This document shows positions 5,977 to 5,977 of a DNA stretch of 5,977 nt, piece by piece. Position 1 is the first letter of the stretch, and the number at the start of each line of letters is the position of its first letter. The notes below the pieces were generated by a model. That model was not told the DNA's origin, searched no databases, and saw nothing but the letters and a program-made list of their open reading frames with translations. Location of the stretch: contig DYDK01000112.1 of the NCBI GenBank assembly GCA_020717935.1, positions 1 to 5,977 on the forward strand, read 5' to 3'. A program made the translations under genes and the position numbers. Source of the DNA: Desulfocapsa sp. Lineage in GTDB: Bacteria; Desulfobacterota; Desulfobulbia; Desulfobulbales; Desulfocapsaceae.

Positions 5977-5977
5977 C

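Overview
This window holds ordinary bacterial housekeeping genes, all on the + strand. The gene content and the protein style (a YhaM-like OB-fold/HD protein, YchF, a zinc-module clamp-loader delta' subunit, a long MscS-type channel) with intermediate base composition suggest a Gram-negative bacterium. My best guess is a Desulfobacterota (delta-proteobacterial) lineage; this is inference from resemblance, not a search result. I found no defence, secondary-metabolite or CRISPR system, so the interest lies in a few non-coding structures and gene-boundary problems.

Layout. Bases 1-42 carry an open frame that ends in an ATGA overlap with the next start. Bases 39-1607 encode an MscS-family mechanosensitive channel with a long helical N-terminal region; its predicted topology suggests the true N-terminus lies upstream. 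Bases 1641-1985 encode a small lipoprotein, close behind and probably co-transcribed. A 153-base gap with a TATAAT hexamer leads to ychF (2139-3236). Next come a YhaM-like OB-fold/HD-hydrolase protein (3311-4435), a 133-base leader with mutually exclusive inverted repeats, and holB (4569-5657), the delta' subunit of the DNA polymerase III clamp loader.

Bases 5658-5977 contain no convincing complete gene. The stretch holds a 173-base near-perfect palindrome (5681-5853) with 15- and 13-bp perfect arm segments, a 6-bp central stem and a TACCT direct repeat at its edges, so it looks like a small non-autonomous mobile or REP/MITE-like element. At the right edge, 27 sense codons plus a stop on the minus strand may be the 3' end of another gene.

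Functionally, the channel and lipoprotein belong to the cell envelope, YchF to translation/stress control, the OB-HD protein to RNA or nucleotide turnover, and delta' to replication. They do not form one obvious pathway. The spacings suggest at least three transcription units: channel plus lipoprotein, ychF with perhaps the OB-HD gene, and holB.
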